Notes under the pieces: generated by a model
What the model saw: only the letters and a program-made list of their open reading frames with translations
Told to the model about the DNA's origin: nothing
Databases searched by the model: none
In this document: one piece after another, positions 12,202 through 24,983 of the stretch
Position numbering within the stretch: position 1 is the first letter of the stretch
Layout of the letters: each line of letters opens with the position of its first letter
Translations under genes and position numbers: made by a program
Assembly (NCBI GenBank): GCA_946807835.1
Contig: OX327706.1
Span: forward strand, 24,417,001-24,481,000
Reading direction: 5' to 3'
Length of the DNA: 64,000 bases
Source of the DNA: Ailanthus altissimus
Lineage: Eukaryota > Streptophyta > Magnoliopsida > Sapindales > Simaroubaceae

Positions 12202-12633
12202 AATAAACACAGTTATTACATATTAATCAAATTAATATACAAGATTAATAATTTAAACCACGAAACCTTTAGATTAAAATTGCTTGAAGTTCACTTGAAA
12301 TGTAAACTTTGCCAATTCTAACAATCAACAATAGGAGGATTGATTGTCTAGAATAACAATATATTAATCTAGCAACCAATTTAGCACTTAAACATAATTC
12401 AAGCAATTAATCAAATTGCTTGAATTATGTAATAAACACAATTATTATATATTAATCAAATTAATATACAAGATTAATAATTTAAACCACAAAACCTTTA
12501 GATTAAAATTGCTTGAAGTTCACTTGAAATGTAAACTTTGTCAATTCTAGCAATCAACAATAGGAGAATTGATTGTCTAGAATAGCAATATATTAATCTA
12601 GCAACCAGTTTAGCACTTAAACATAATTCAAAG
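12202..12633. repeat. Tandem duplication, 229-bp period, inside element A
   Basis: The block 12202-12430 is repeated from 12431 to about 12633 with few differences (for example AATAAACACAGTTATTACAT versus AATAAACACAATTATTATAT). The first unit ends in a local inverted repeat around CAAGCAATTAATCAAATTGCTTG, which may have helped slippage or unequal exchange. The other family copies in the window do not show this duplication. Confidence 0.85.
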
Positions 12634-13406
12634 TTAAATTCTTTAACTTAATTAAATTTGTTATTTATTTATTCAACTCTTGAACAAAAATAAATTTAAT
12701 TGTGTTTTTAAGGCTAACTTTAATTAGAGAAGATGATGAATAGAATATGTTTTTAATTCTTGGAAACATTACAAATTTTCTTTCTCAATTTCTCTTTAAA
12801 TTGGCTGGCCATCCTAAAACACCTTAACAAAACAGTTTTGTTTCAATTTACTATTATTAACCAAATGTATTTAATTAACTCTTAATTTAATATGCATTTT
12901 ATTTTAATTTCACTTGAATTTATATATTTAACTTAACTAAAGTTAACTTTTAACTTAGTTGAGTTAGAATTAACTTAACTTTAGTTAACAAATATCTAAC
13001 TAACCTAATCCTAATTAATTAACTTAATTGTAATTAAGTTAACCATTAAATAAGGTTAATATCTAATTAACTTAACCATGTAATTAACTTTTATCATGGC
13101 ATGTGATATTATTTATATAATTTGCATTACAATACATAACCAATGTCTTACCATTATATATTACCACCAATATGTTTTGTTAAAGGCAAACACAATTTAA
13201 ACACATTATGTACACTTGACCTATGTCATGAATATATATATCCCATCTAATATTTAATTAATTATTCAAAACAATTTGAATAATTATTTTTACCTCACTT
13301 ATTTTTACTAGTAATGTTAAATGATAAATTTATGGTAAAAATAATTCATGAACCAAATTGTGCCACTTGTTAACATCATATTGGTTAACAACTCTTGTCA
13401 ACTAAT

Positions 13407-15569
13407 TGTAGTCGGAGATCTAAGACATATGAGTGTATGCATGTGTAAGTGTGTCTATTGCCTAAACACGTATCACATACGAATTTTAACGTGGCGGAAG
13501 CGTAAAACATGCAATAAACACAATAAATAAATATATTAATCACAATAATATATAAATAAGGTAGAGAACTCACCTCAACGTGTAATGTTATACATGTATT
13601 TTTTCTAGAGTCCACATGGAGAATAACTCGTGGGCAGTTCTAGTCATCAACATGGTGGGCTTGGTGAGTTAGAACAGTAGCCCTATACGCAGCACTAGGT
13701 TTAACTCTTAAACCCCAAAATGACCGAGTGTGTTTTCATCATTTTCTCCAAAAGGATAAGAAATAGAGAGTTTGAAGCAATCCACCATTACTTCAATTGG
13801 AACCATAGAAAAAATGAAACAATATCATTTTTCCCTCCTTTTTTTTTTCTTTTCTTCTTCTTCTCTTCTTTCCTTCTTTCCTTCTCCATTTCTTCTCTCT
13901 CTCGGCAAAAATTGTGCCACTTTCCCGTAACACCCCAAAATGCACACACTTCTCACTATTATATATATATATATCTAATATATAATATAATAATAATATA
14001 ATATATTATAAAATTATAAATAATAATATAAAAATATACTAATGGTTGCCAAATAGTTGGCACCTAAAATATAATATTATTATATATATAATATCTTATA
14101 ATAAAATATAATATATTATATAATATAATAATGAGATATTTTGATTATTTAACAATTAAATAATTAAAGTGTGAAATGACTATTTTGTCCCTCATAAATA
14201 ATTATCAAGTATACCCCTTAGTGGGTCCCACCAAATCTCACACTTGGATAAACTCAACCGAGGGTCCACAATGTGCCACATGTCCTTATACAATTAATAA
14301 ATAATAATTATTGACTAATTGTTGTATTTAACACTTAAATATAGACACACACGTATTCCCGTGGTATTGCTGAATATTGCTAGATTAAACACTTTAATCT
14401 AGCACGCTGTCTCAGTGTACAACGAGTACACTTCATATCGCTAGACTCCCTAGGTCCTACGCCCAATTCGTCAAATGAAACTATTTTATGAGTCTGTGAG
14501 CAATGCTCCACGCACATGTCACGGATATACAAATCAGCGCGTTGAACCATGCAAGTTGAGGTTACAACGCATACGTATAGTCCTTCCGTCATGATATCCT
14601 GGATGTGCGGGGATATAGATTATCATCGTCAAATCCCCTAGTGCTCATCCATGTCCTATCTCCAGACTTGTATCTTACTAAATAATATGTGCAAACTCTT
14701 TTGCCATATTGTTCTACCCTGACGGAACTCTTTCCCGGGATTAATACTTGTGGCCACAAGACTTTCTGAGATACAGTCTCGAAGCATCTGGATATCTAAC
14801 ACCCTATGCAAGCTGACGAATCCCATATATGTACATACTGGACTCCATAAGCATCGAACCATACCCAGCGGTCACACCATGAAAGGTCTGTGACATGCGT
14901 GGAATCAAAGTATGGTGGATCACTTATAAGCCCACCATGGCACTCAGGTCAAAAGACCACGTATACTACTCAACTCGAGAGGACCCTCCGTTGATGGCTT
15001 ACATAGGGTGTCTATCAGAAGCTCTCGTGAGTCTGTCTCATATCCAGTCCTAACTGGATACCCATATGGCAATACGAGCTCCAAGCTCACAGTCGGCTAA
15101 GAACGACCATTTATACCCTATAGGTACGACATATGCTGATCTATATATAAAAGGTATCCATCGACAGACCCACATCGGCAGAAATAGATCAGAGACAATT
15201 ATTCGAGAACATACTTGCGTAATTAGCATTTTCTAACACCCGATTGCAACTATGCAGTTACTGGTATATTCCCAGGTCTATGTCCCATTACAGATAAGGC
15301 TCTAACTCTTAGATCTGCTGAGTATTATAATCAGCTCACACTTAACTATGCTAACATTTAACATTTATATTTCTCAGCATGGCTAACTATGAGCCCTTAT
15401 CTAAACTCCTTTATATCTGATCTGAAATCCTTCAGATCTACAATGTCTGTAACGTTACATTGCATAATACTATATAAATGGGTATTAGCAATTTAATAGG
15501 AATGTACACTTGTATAAATACACAAGTATATGTACATTCAGGGATGGTACGTAAGCACTGACCCTAACA
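13407..15569 (-). mobile_element. Element B: 2.16-kb solo-LTR-like insertion nested in element A
   Basis: It starts TGTAGTC and ends CCCTAACA, and is flanked by a perfect 5-bp duplication CTAAT (13402-13406 and 15570-15574). Removing it joins A sequence that is collinear with element F (52085 onward). It shows the same family blocks as A and C, lacks ORFs of note, and has no primer site or polypurine tract. TG/CA ends with a 5-bp target duplication are the signature of LTR-element integration, so a solo LTR left by recombination is the best reading. Confidence 0.75.
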
Positions 15570-16849
15570 CTAATTATATGATATACTTAACATTTAAGTC
15601 TCGCCAAGTATACACCTTAAGGAACTTGAAACAATTTTTTGGTTTACTGAAATTTCTTGGACCGAACTGTTCAATCCAATATGCTACCCTAATGAACAAC
15701 AATTACACTTCATATTGTGAGACTTTTTAGGTCCACGCCTATTTTGTCATATGGAACTTCTACATATGTTTGTGAACAATGTCCTTTACGGATATTACCA
15801 AGTGACTCGTTAGACCATACAAGTTAAGGTTATAACATATCTGTATAATCCCTCTATCATGTATATCCTAGTAGAGCAGAGACAGATCAACACTGTCAAG
15901 TCTCTATATGTTCGATCATAAACTTATCTCTAGATTCGTATTTCAATAAATAATATCCACAAATACTTTTGCGATATTATTTATCCTTATAATAAAACTC
16001 TTTTTCTAGGTATTATTGTTTATGGTTATAAGACTTTCTGAAACACAATCTTTGAGCATTATGATATATTACTCACCCAAATAAGTCGATGGATCCCATA
16101 TTTACATACACCAAACTCCATAAGTATTGGACCATACTCAATGAAACCCAGAGGTCAAACCATGAAAGGTTTCTGACATATGTGGAGTCAAAGTATGGTG
16201 GATTACTCACAAGCCTACCATGATGCTTAGGTCAAAAGATCACTGACGGCTTTATGGGATGTCTATTGAAGGTTCTTGTGAGTCTATTCAGTACCCAGTC
16301 CTTACTAAATACATGTATCTCTAAACGAGTTTTCACTAAACTCACGGTCTACTAAGACTAACCATCTGGACCATTCAAATATAAACATATATTGATCTGT
16401 ATATAATAAGGTCTTCACATACAAACTCGCATCAGTGAAGATTAATCAGGAACATAATATTTAAGAATATATTTACATAATGAAATTTTCTAGTACCATT
16501 TACAACTCTTTACAACTATGTCATTACTAATATATTCTTAGGTCTTTGTCCCATTTCAAATAAGGCTCTAACTCTTTAGATTTCGCTGACTCTTATAACC
16601 TGTTAATTCTTAGCATTTATAACTCTTAACGTTGTTAACTCTTAGCACTGATTTAAACTCATTTAGATCATATCTCAACTTATTCAAATCATACAATGTT
16701 TGAAACATTACATACATTTTACTATATATTAAATACAATAAGTGATTTTAGTGTAATGATGATAATGTAAATACAAAAAATAAATATTTATACATCAAAG
16801 GGAATAACACGTTAGCACAAATCTCAACACATTAAACACAAGTGGAGAC

Positions 16850-18310
16850 TAATCATGATAGTCACTGATAGTATTTATAGGATGCACAAAAGTTGGCATT
16901 GTTGGAGTTGTGCAATCTATTGCTGACATTATTGGAGTTATATATGGTGGTTGATTCTGAATGAGCATCTGTGGATTTTCTTCATATACATGAGCTTTGG
17001 GTTTTAATATTACACATATAAGACATAACGATCTTATATTCAAAAATAACAAATTTTAAGGGGGTCTTTAACTTTTTTAACCACCATTTCAAGTTTTTAA
17101 TTTATTTAACCAAATAAATTACTTTTGGACAAATATACCATTTTACTGTTTGTACAGTACCACTACAGTGTACAGTATTTTTACTACAGTTATTAATTAA
17201 ATCAAAATTAAATATTTTTTATTTATTTAATATTAGTTATTTATTTATTTTAATCATATTACTACAAAATTTACATAAATAATAAAATTATTTAATATAG
17301 TTAAATTAAACTAAATAAATATAATAAATAAAAATAATTTTCACAAATAAATACAAACTTAATGGTATTTTTTTGTTAAAATTATATTTATTAATAATTA
17401 AATTAAATAAATAAAATTAATTATGTATGAATAATAAAAAATTAAATAAATATAATGGTTACAAAGGTCATCTCCGCCAACAAAGGTCGAGATTAACAAA
17501 GGTCATCTCGACCATTGCATCTCGAGGTCATCTCAGATGGCCACCATCGCATCTCGATACCATCTCGGGCTCGAGATGCGATGGCGAGATGGCCACCATC
17601 GCATGTCGAGGGAATCTCCGGGCTATCTCAAGTCCGAGATGCGATGACTGAGATGACCTTTATTGATCTCGACCTTTGTGACCATTATATTTATTTAATT
17701 TTTTATTATTCATAAATAATTAACTATATTTATTTAATTTACTTATTAATAAATATAATTTCAATAAAAAATACAATTAAGTTTGTATTTATTTATAAAA
17801 ATTATTTTTATTTATTGTATTTATTTAGTTTAATTTAACTACATTAAATAATTTTATTATTTATGTAAATTTTGTAGTAATATGATTAAAATAAATAATT
17901 AATTAATATAAAATAATATAATTTAAATAAATAAAAAATATTTAATTTTGATTTAATTAATAATTGTAGCAAAAATAGTGTACACTGTAACGAGTACTTT
18001 ACAAACAGTGAAAGGATATACTTGTCCAAAAGTAATTTATTTGGCTAAACAAATTAAAAACTTAAAATAGTGGCTAAAAAAGTTAAAGACCCCTTAAATT
18101 TTGCTATTTTTGAAAAAAAATTTAGAAAATTTCATTGACACCCTATGCTTCGCATTATCAACTCCTAGTACAAAACATACCTTATTTAATAACTCTTTAT
18201 AATTGACATTTTTTAGAACTACAATACCCAAGTTATCAAATCCAGTATATCTCTCTTCCACATCACTAGAGCTTTCTCATCTTCCTCCGAAAAGTACATA
18301 GATTGACTTA
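16850..18310 (-). pseudogene. MULE (MuDR-type) transposase N-terminal relic, split by a foldback element
   Basis: On the minus strand 18310-18125 reads as a MuDR-like N-terminal domain. It has a GFDNLGIVVLKNVNYKELLN block and then VCFVLGVDNAKHRVSMKF, the order seen in plant MULE transposases. About 1.1 kb further on, 17052-16849 continues with a Cys-containing stretch (LCLICVILKP) and a Pro/Thr-rich region. There is a stop in the first block, and the frame is interrupted by the element at 17039-18113. No catalytic DDE domain or zinc knuckle is present. Assignment is from motif order only. Confidence 0.42.
17039..18113. mobile_element. Foldback element with 430-bp inverted arms and a GC-richer core
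   Basis: The left arm (17039-17472) and right arm (about 17677-18113) are long imperfect inverted repeats: the outer ends are CAAAAATAACAAATTTTAAG and the reverse complement CAAAAATAGCAAAATTTAAG. The arms are extremely AT-rich. The 200-bp core is GC-richer and made of repeated CATCTCG and GGCCACCATCGCAT blocks, which themselves fold back. No transposase is encoded. It could be a foldback-type element or a long-TIR MITE. A clear target duplication is not seen. Confidence 0.7.
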
Positions 18311-18985
18311 TACTCCATATCACTTGTAACCAAAAAAATTATTAAAATAATATTTAATTAATTAAAAAAAATTATGTAAATTCACAAGGCGCACGCGAGG
18401 CGGGAAATAACATTACCCGCCTAGCGCACGAGTATCAGTCGCGCGACCCTGTCTTGCGTGTTCTTATGCGAGGCGCAGAATAAAGTCGCACGCAATGCCC
18501 AATGCGATCAGCCATGGATGTAGTTGGGTCGCCCAGTGACCTTGCAGCACAGGACCACCCGTGAGGTTCTCCATTGCGCCTCCCAAGGATTTATGGTTTC
18601 CTCGTCATTCTTTTGTCGAATTTAACAATTTTTTTGCCTTTTTTTTAAAATTGTTTATGGCCGTTTTCAATCAAATCTACTTATTCTCAACTCATAGTAC
18701 CCAAATCTACTTTTATTTTCTTATTTCTTACGAAAATACCAATATAAAAAAAAAAGTTTAAAAAGTACTTTTCTCTAAATTTTAAATCTTAAATATTATT
18801 TTTGGGTGTCAAATTTTTTAAAATTACAACACAAACACTTGATTTATTATTTTTGAAGATAAAATTTGAATAATTTAAAAAAAAAATAGTGATTTAAAAG
18901 TGTCGAGAGAATTTGAAGGAAATATAGTCTAAAAATATTTTTTATGGTTAATAAAATTTAAGTTTTAATTTGTTAACTATAAAAA
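18311..18985. other. Intergenic sequence with a short GC-rich island
   Basis: At 18385-18560 a GC-rich stretch stands out from the AT-rich surroundings. It contains a GCGGG/CCCGC inverted repeat around 18400-18420 and several GCGCACG-type repeats. No coding sequence is recognised. The remainder is AT-rich and featureless up to the start of the copia element. Confidence 0.4.
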
Positions 18986-21622
18986 TGTTGGTAGTTGGCA
19001 CCGTGTGCCAGCAATGGTGGACAGCCATTTCTTGGCTGTCCACCATGCTAAACTCTCCCCATAAATGGGAGAGTTTAGTAATTTATTTTCCAATGCAAAT
19101 TAGAGAGAGTTTCAAAAGCTTTGAGAAAGTTTTTGAGTGATTTGAGAGAATTGAGTGTATTGGGATTTTGGGTTGTAAGGTTAAAATACTATAATACTTG
19201 TATTCTCCATTTCATATAGTAAGAGATTCTTCTGTCTTCGCCCGTGGACGTAGGCTAAAAATCTAACCACGTAAATGTTGGGATTTGTGCTTACATGCTA
19301 TCCCTTTTATGTATAAATATTTGCTTTATGTTTATACATTTATGATTTCAATATATCACTAATTATTTTATTTATAAATATGGTAAGATGCTTGTAACGT
19401 TTTAGACATTGTATGATCTGAACGAGTTCAGATCTGATCTAAAGGAGTTTAGATCAGAACTAAGAGTTAGTAAAATCTAAAGAGTTAGAGCCTTGTCTGA
19501 AATAGGACAAAGACCTAAGAATATATTAATAATGACATAGTTGCAATGGGTTGCAAATGGTGCTAAGAAATGTTGTTATGCAAATATGTTCTTAAATTTA
19601 ATATTCCTGATCTACCTTCATTAATGCGGGTCTGCTAATGAAGATCTTAATATATATATATAGATCAGTGTATGTCTATATCTGGATAGTCCAGATGGTT
19701 AGTCTTAGCAGACCATGAGTTTAGTGGAAACTCGTATAGAGATACAAGTATTCAGTAAGGACTGAATATTGAACAGACTCACAAAGATCTCCAATAGACA
19801 TCCCATAAAGCCGTCAATGGAGGATCTTTCGAGTTGAGTAGTATTCGTGGTCCTTAGACCTGAGTGTCACGGTGGACTTGTTAGTGATCCATCATACTTT
19901 GGTTCCACACATGTTAGATACCTTTCATGGTCTGACCGCTGGGTGTCGCTGGGTATGGTCCGATGCTAATGGAGTCCGGTGTGTACAGATATGGGATCCA
20001 TCAACTTAATTGGGTGAGTAAAATATCCTGCAACTCCAAGATTGTATTTCAGAAAGTCTTATGGCCATAAGCAGACATCCAAGAATTTCTTAGGAAAATA
20101 ATATCGTGAAAGTGTTTACGGATATTATTTATTGAAATACAAATCTAGAGATAAGTTTATGGTTGAGCACATGGAGACTTGACGGTGTTGATCTATATCT
20201 CCGCTCTTCTAGGATATTTATGATGGAAGGATTATACGAATATGTTATAACCTCAACTTGTATGGTTTAATGCGCCGTTTTGTAATATCTGTAACATGTG
20301 TGTGGGACATTGTTCACAGACGTGTGAAATAGTTTCATATGACAAATCGGGCATGGACCTAGAGAGTCTCACAATATGAAGTGTACTCGTTGTACACTGG
20401 GGCGGCGAATTGGATTGAATAATTAATCCAACAATTTCCAGCAAAATGAAAAATGTTTCTAGGTTCCTTTTATTATTCACTTGTCAATAATTGAAGGTAA
20501 AACACATTATTGGTTTACAAGAGTTGTTAACCAATAAGAAATTGACAAGTGACATAATCTTGCTCCATAAATAATTTACCATGTATTTACCTATTTACCT
20601 TACTTGGTAAATACATATATGGTAAATGTAAATATTCAAAATAGTTTTGAATTATTAATATTTTATATATTAATCAAATTATTATTATTAATTGAAATAA
20701 GTGGCAAACACCATTTACTAATGGAGAATGCACTTGTTATTAATAATAAGGAAAGTTTACCACTTTATAATTCTTAAATGATGCACTAAGGAAGTGGTAA
20801 AACCACTTAACATTGATTAAATGCCATTTACTCTCTAGAAATTGATTCAATTGGTTGAATCAAATTGGTGAGTGAAAAATATGATAGATTAATGTTTGTA
20901 ATGGCAAACATGGTTAAGTGGTGGTGGAGCACTAAGAGAAATCATTCTTTGCACTTAAGAAAGAATTGAAAGAGTTCAATGTGTGCAAGATAGAGTGAAA
21001 TTCGTTCTAGGAGAAAGGAGAGAGAATTGAGAGCTTTTCCTAAGTGTTTTTCTCAAAGTGTTAAGAGAAAATGCAAAGGCTTACCAAGCTACAACATATA
21101 GAGTTGTAAAGAACTATAGAAAACATCTAATTCTTCTCATCTCTTGGTAGTAATCATAAGGACAAATTGTTTTAAGTGTTAAAACAATCATTTGCTGGAA
21201 ATTCAAGGCTGCCATTCTAGCTTCACAATCCCACCGGATTTATTTGTGAACTAGAATTGTGCAAGGGAACACTTCAAGGTGAGCTCAACAAATTGAAGCT
21301 TGGAGTTCTTGAAGAATTGTAAAGCTACCTTCATATCCGGGTAGGTTATTTATTTGTTATTCATTTTATATCATGCATGAAATATATATATGAGATATAT
21401 ATGTACTTGAATGATCATACATGCTTGAATATGTTACATATTATTTAATATGTATGAATACTTCCGTTGCGTATTTAATTTTTGAAATTATATACATCTA
21501 TACACATTACACACCATATCACACAACAGTAAACTCTTGTGTTTGGTCTTATTTTTATTTTTATTATTTTTTTTCAATTTCGCTTTAGCTGTGACCCTGC
21601 ACCACCCCTCAATTTCCTAACA
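18986..21622 (+). repeat. 5' LTR of the copia element, interrupted by element C
   Basis: It starts TGTTGGTAG and ends CCTAACA. Without C it is about 380 bp and aligns with the 3' LTR at 43573-43952. Two hairpins near the start are conserved in both LTRs: 19014-19027 pairs with 19033-19046 (14 bp), and 19049-19059 pairs with 19067-19077 (11 bp). The second loop contains the CATAAAT that corresponds to the TATA-like CTATAAAT of the other LTR. Confidence 0.8.
19276..21528 (+). mobile_element. Element C: 2.25-kb solo-LTR-like insertion in the copia 5' LTR
   Basis: It starts TGTTGGGATTTG and ends CACACAACA, flanked by a perfect 5-bp duplication GTAAA (19271-19275 and 21529-21533). It shares long blocks with A, B, F, G and H but in the opposite orientation to A, B and H. 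There is no significant ORF, primer site or polypurine tract. It is the cleanest copy and best defines the family termini. Confidence 0.82.
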
Positions 21623-21624
21623 AG

Positions 21625-21636
21625 TGGTATCAAAAC
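21625..21636 (+). other. Primer binding site of the copia element
   Basis: TGGTATCAAAAC two bases after the 5' LTR end matches the tRNA-Met-type primer site (usual form TGGTATCAGAGC) with small differences. Confidence 0.65.
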
Positions 21637-21790
21637 TTCTGGTTGAAGGAGGTCACTATTCACATATACAATTACTATTTATGTATACAGTCACTATTTA
21701 TACGTACGGGTACTGTTTATACGTATAATTACTATTCACATAAAATAGTGAGAGCCGATCCTAGCAGAAAGTAATCCATGGTGAAAAGCA

Positions 21791-22675
21791 ATGGCGGCAA
21801 AATACGAAGTTGAGAAGTTCAATGGAGGTAATTTTACATTGTGGAAAATGAAAATAAAGGCGATTTTAAGGAAAAACAAGTGCTTAAAATCAATTGATGA
21901 AAGACCCGCTGGTATCACTGATGATATCAAGTGGAATGAGATTGACAGTAATGCAATTGCTGATTTGCATCTAGTACTTGCTGATAATGTGTTATCCAGT
22001 GTGGCGGAAAAGAAGACAGCAAATGAGATCTGGGATACTCTCATAAAATTGTATGAGGTCAAATCTTTGCATAACAAGATCTTCTTAAAAAGGAGATTGT
22101 ATACTCTTCGAATGGTAGAATCCACTTCAGTGATAGAGCACATCAACACGTTAAATACTCTATTTTTCCAACTCACTTCCTTGGGGTATAAAATAGAGGT
22201 AGGTGAATGTGCGGAGATTTTACTTCAAAGCCTACCAGATTCGTATGATCAACTCATCATCAATTTAACGAATAATATCCTAACGGACTTCTTAGTCTTC
22301 GATGATGTTACAGCTGCTGTGCTGGGAGAAGAACGAAGACGGAAAAATAAAGAAGACAAACAGGAATGTTCGCAGCAAATAGAAGCTTTGACAATGATGA
22401 GAGGTAGATCAACAGAACGTGGCCCCAGTGGGAGTCAAAATCATGGTAGACCAAAATCAAGAAATAAGAAGAACGTCAAGTGCTACCATTGTGGCAAGAA
22501 AGACCATTTGAAGAAGGATTGCTGGGGATTGAAGAAAAATGTAGAGGACAAACCGCAAGGGAATATTGCAAGCACCTCAGATGATGGTGAAATTTTATAC
22601 AGCGAGGCAGCAACAGTTGTTGAAAGCAGAAAACGGTTCTCTGATGTATGGCTCATAGATTCTGGAGCTACATAG
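21791..22675 (+). pseudogene. Copia gag with start of protease
   Basis: An open frame of 294 codons begins MAAKYEVEKFNGGNF, the standard start of copia gag (UBN2-type), with a W-x-x-K-M-K block. A CCHC zinc knuckle CYHCGKKDHLKKDC lies at about residues 231-244. It runs into the protease, whose DSGAT active-site motif is at the very end. A TAG at 22673 stops it right after the active site, where relatives have a Trp codon, and a frame change follows near 22720-22740. Gag itself is uninterrupted, so capsid protein could in principle be made, but protease cannot. Confidence 0.75.
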
Positions 22676-24160
22676 CACATGACCTCTAAGAGAGAATGAT
22701 TCCATCAATATGAACCTACCTCTGGATGATCTGTATATATGGGAATGATCATGCTTTGGAAATCGCTAGAATAAGATCCATCAAGATAAAGATGTACGAT
22801 GGTACTATTCGTATTATCCAGGAGGTGCGACATGTGAAAGGCCTCAAGAAGAATCTTTTGTCATTGGAGCAATTAGATAACACTTGGTGTAAGACCCAAA
22901 TTGAAAATGGGACAATGAAAATTCTCAAAGGCGCGCTTGTAGTAATGAAGGCAGAAAAGGTTGCTGCAAATTTGTACATGCTTAATAAAGAAACACTGCA
23001 GGAAGGAGATGCATCTGTTGTATCAACTAGTTTAGCAGAAGAGTCAACAATAATGTGGCATCGCAAACTGGGCCATATGTCAGAACGAGGTTTGAAAATT
23101 CTCTCTGATCAACCTGGGCTCAAATTGGTTTATTTACCTTTCTGTGAGCACTGTGTCACAAGTAAGCAGCACGGATTAAAGTTCAACACATCCAGTTCTA
23201 GAAGTAAAGAAATTCTAGAATTGGTCCACTCTGATGTTTGGCAAACACCGGTGATGTCCTTAGGGGGAGCGAGATATTTTGTATCATTCATAGATGATTA
23301 CTCCAGGAGATGTTGGGTGTATCCAATCAAGAAGAAGTCATATGTGTTTGAAGCTTTCAGAATATTTAGAGCGCGGGTAGAACTTGAATCAAAAAAGAAG
23401 ATCAAGTGTTTAAGGACATATAATGGTAAGGATTTTATTGCATTCTGTCAACAAGAAGGCATTAAGTAGCAATTCAGCACAGATTACACGCCTCAGTAGA
23501 ATGGAGTAGCAGAGCGGATGAACTGAACCTTGTTGGATAGAACAAGAGCTATGTTAAGAATTGCAGGTTTAGCCAAGACATTTTGGGCTGAAGCAGTCAA
23601 AATCGCTTGTTATGTGGTAAATCGGTCACCATCAACAGCAATCGAGTTGAAGATACCGATGGAGATGTGGATTGGGAAATCATTTGATTATTCTCGCCTT
23701 CATACATGTAGAAGTCCTGTATACGTGATGTATAATCCCCAATAAACAACGAAACTGGATCCAAAATCCAGAAAATGCCTTTTCTTGGGATATGCTGATG
23801 GAGTCAAGGGGTATTGTATGTGCGATCCCACTACCCATAAGGTCGTCATCAGCAGAGATGTGATATTTGCAGAAGATAAACTGTAAAGGAATGATAAAGA
23901 TGATAGCACAGTGAAGGAAAATTTAGAGACTACAACGGTACAAATGGAAAATAATCAAGTACAAGAAGATTCAGATTCTTCTGAAGTAGCACCAGAGCAT
24001 AAAGAACAAGAACTAGTAGAGTCTGAGGCTACAGATGATCGTCGATCAACTCGTGAGAGACGACCACCATCATGGAACTCGGAGTATGTTATGGAGGCTC
24101 ATTGCATACTGCCTTCTAACAGAGGATGGAGAGCCAACAAATTTCCAAGAGGCTTCTAAA
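22676..24160 (+). pseudogene. Copia protease remainder and integrase pseudogene
   Basis: Frames 22726-23469 and 23470-23910 carry the pre-integrase zinc finger (HRKLGH, then CEHC, near 23060-23150) and the integrase core with its Asp residues in HSDVW (near 23228) and FIDDYSRRC (near 23290). The third acidic residue is in GVAERM after two stops (23467 and about 23497). Further stops occur at about 23521, 23743 and 23884. Most look like CAG/CAA/CGA to TAG/TAA/TGA or TGG to TAG transitions, the kind produced by decay of methylated cytosine. Confidence 0.75.
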
Positions 24161-24983
24161 AGTCAAGATGTTTCTCTATGGATGACAGCAATGCAAGAAG
24201 AGATTGAAGCCTTGCATAAGAATAAAACATGGGAGCTGATTGCACTACCACATGGAATAAAAGTCATTGGAAACAAATGGGTCTATAAGATCAAACGAGA
24301 TGACAATGACCAAGTGGAGTGGTATCATGCGAGATTGGTGGTGAAAGGTTATGCTCAGAAAGAAAGTATTGACTTTAATGAGATATTTTCTCCTGTGGTT
24401 CGACTCACGAAAGTCAGAATAGTCTTGGCAATATGTGCTACATTTGACTTACATCTAGAGCAGCTAGATGTAAAGACAGCTTTTTTTCATGGAGAACTTG
24501 AAGAAAAAATTTATATGCTCCAACCAGAAGGTTTTAAAGAAGAAGGAAAAGAGAACTTGATTTGTAGGTTGAACAAATCTCTGTACGGTCTCAAACAGGC
24601 GCTGAGGTATTGGTACAAGAGATTTGATTCTTATATCATCAGCCTTGGATACAACAGACTTAGTTCAGACTATTGTACATACTACAAAAGGTTTGAAGAT
24701 GATAATAATTTCATTATTTTACTGTTGTACGTAGATGACATGTTGATGACAGGCCCCAACAAAGATCGAGTCCAAGAATTGAAGGCACAGTTGGCTAGGG
24801 AATTTAATATGAAGGACTTGGGACCAGCAAACAAGATTCTAGGGATACAAATTCACCGAGACAGATATAACATGAAGATTTGGCTTTATCAGAAGAATTA
24901 CTTAAAGAAAATCTTGTGGCGCTTCAACATGTAAGATTGTAAGCCAATTAGTACTCACTCCCTGTTAATTTCAAGTTATCCTC
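24035..24983 (+). pseudogene. Copia reverse transcriptase, interrupted by element D
   Basis: An open stretch of 299 codons (24035-24934) has the copia reverse transcriptase blocks in order: WMTAMQEEIEAL, TWELIALP, KWVYKIKRD, RLVVKGYAQ, VRLTKVRIVLA, QLDVKTAFFHGEL, SLYGLKQALR and the catalytic LLYVDDMLMTG (24722-24754). The two catalytic Asp residues are intact. A stop after LWRFNM (24932-24934) truncates it, and element D interrupts the gene at 24984. The rest continues at 42782. Confidence 0.8.

Larger units (their letters stand above)
12096..16829 (-). mobile_element. Element A: 2.5-kb non-coding LTR-like repeat, interrupted by element B
   Basis: Starts TGTTGGGTG and ends TCTCAACA, so it has TG/CA ends. 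It shares most of its length with elements B, C, F, G and H in this window, in the orientation opposite to C. Without B and the duplicated target it is about 2.57 kb, including a 229-bp internal duplication. It has no credible ORF, primer site or polypurine tract, which fits a solo LTR. The flanking 5-mers, CACCA and CATTA, match poorly, so a target duplication is not shown. Confidence 0.6.

Noticed and set aside
12091..16834. CACCA/CATTA as the target duplication of element A
   Set aside because: Only three of five bases match. It may be mutated, but it does not count as evidence.
17427..17715. Overlapping ORFs with repeated RGHLR and DAMARW-like words
   Set aside because: They are read from the palindromic core of the foldback element. 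The repeats are in the DNA, and there is no start context or conserved domain.
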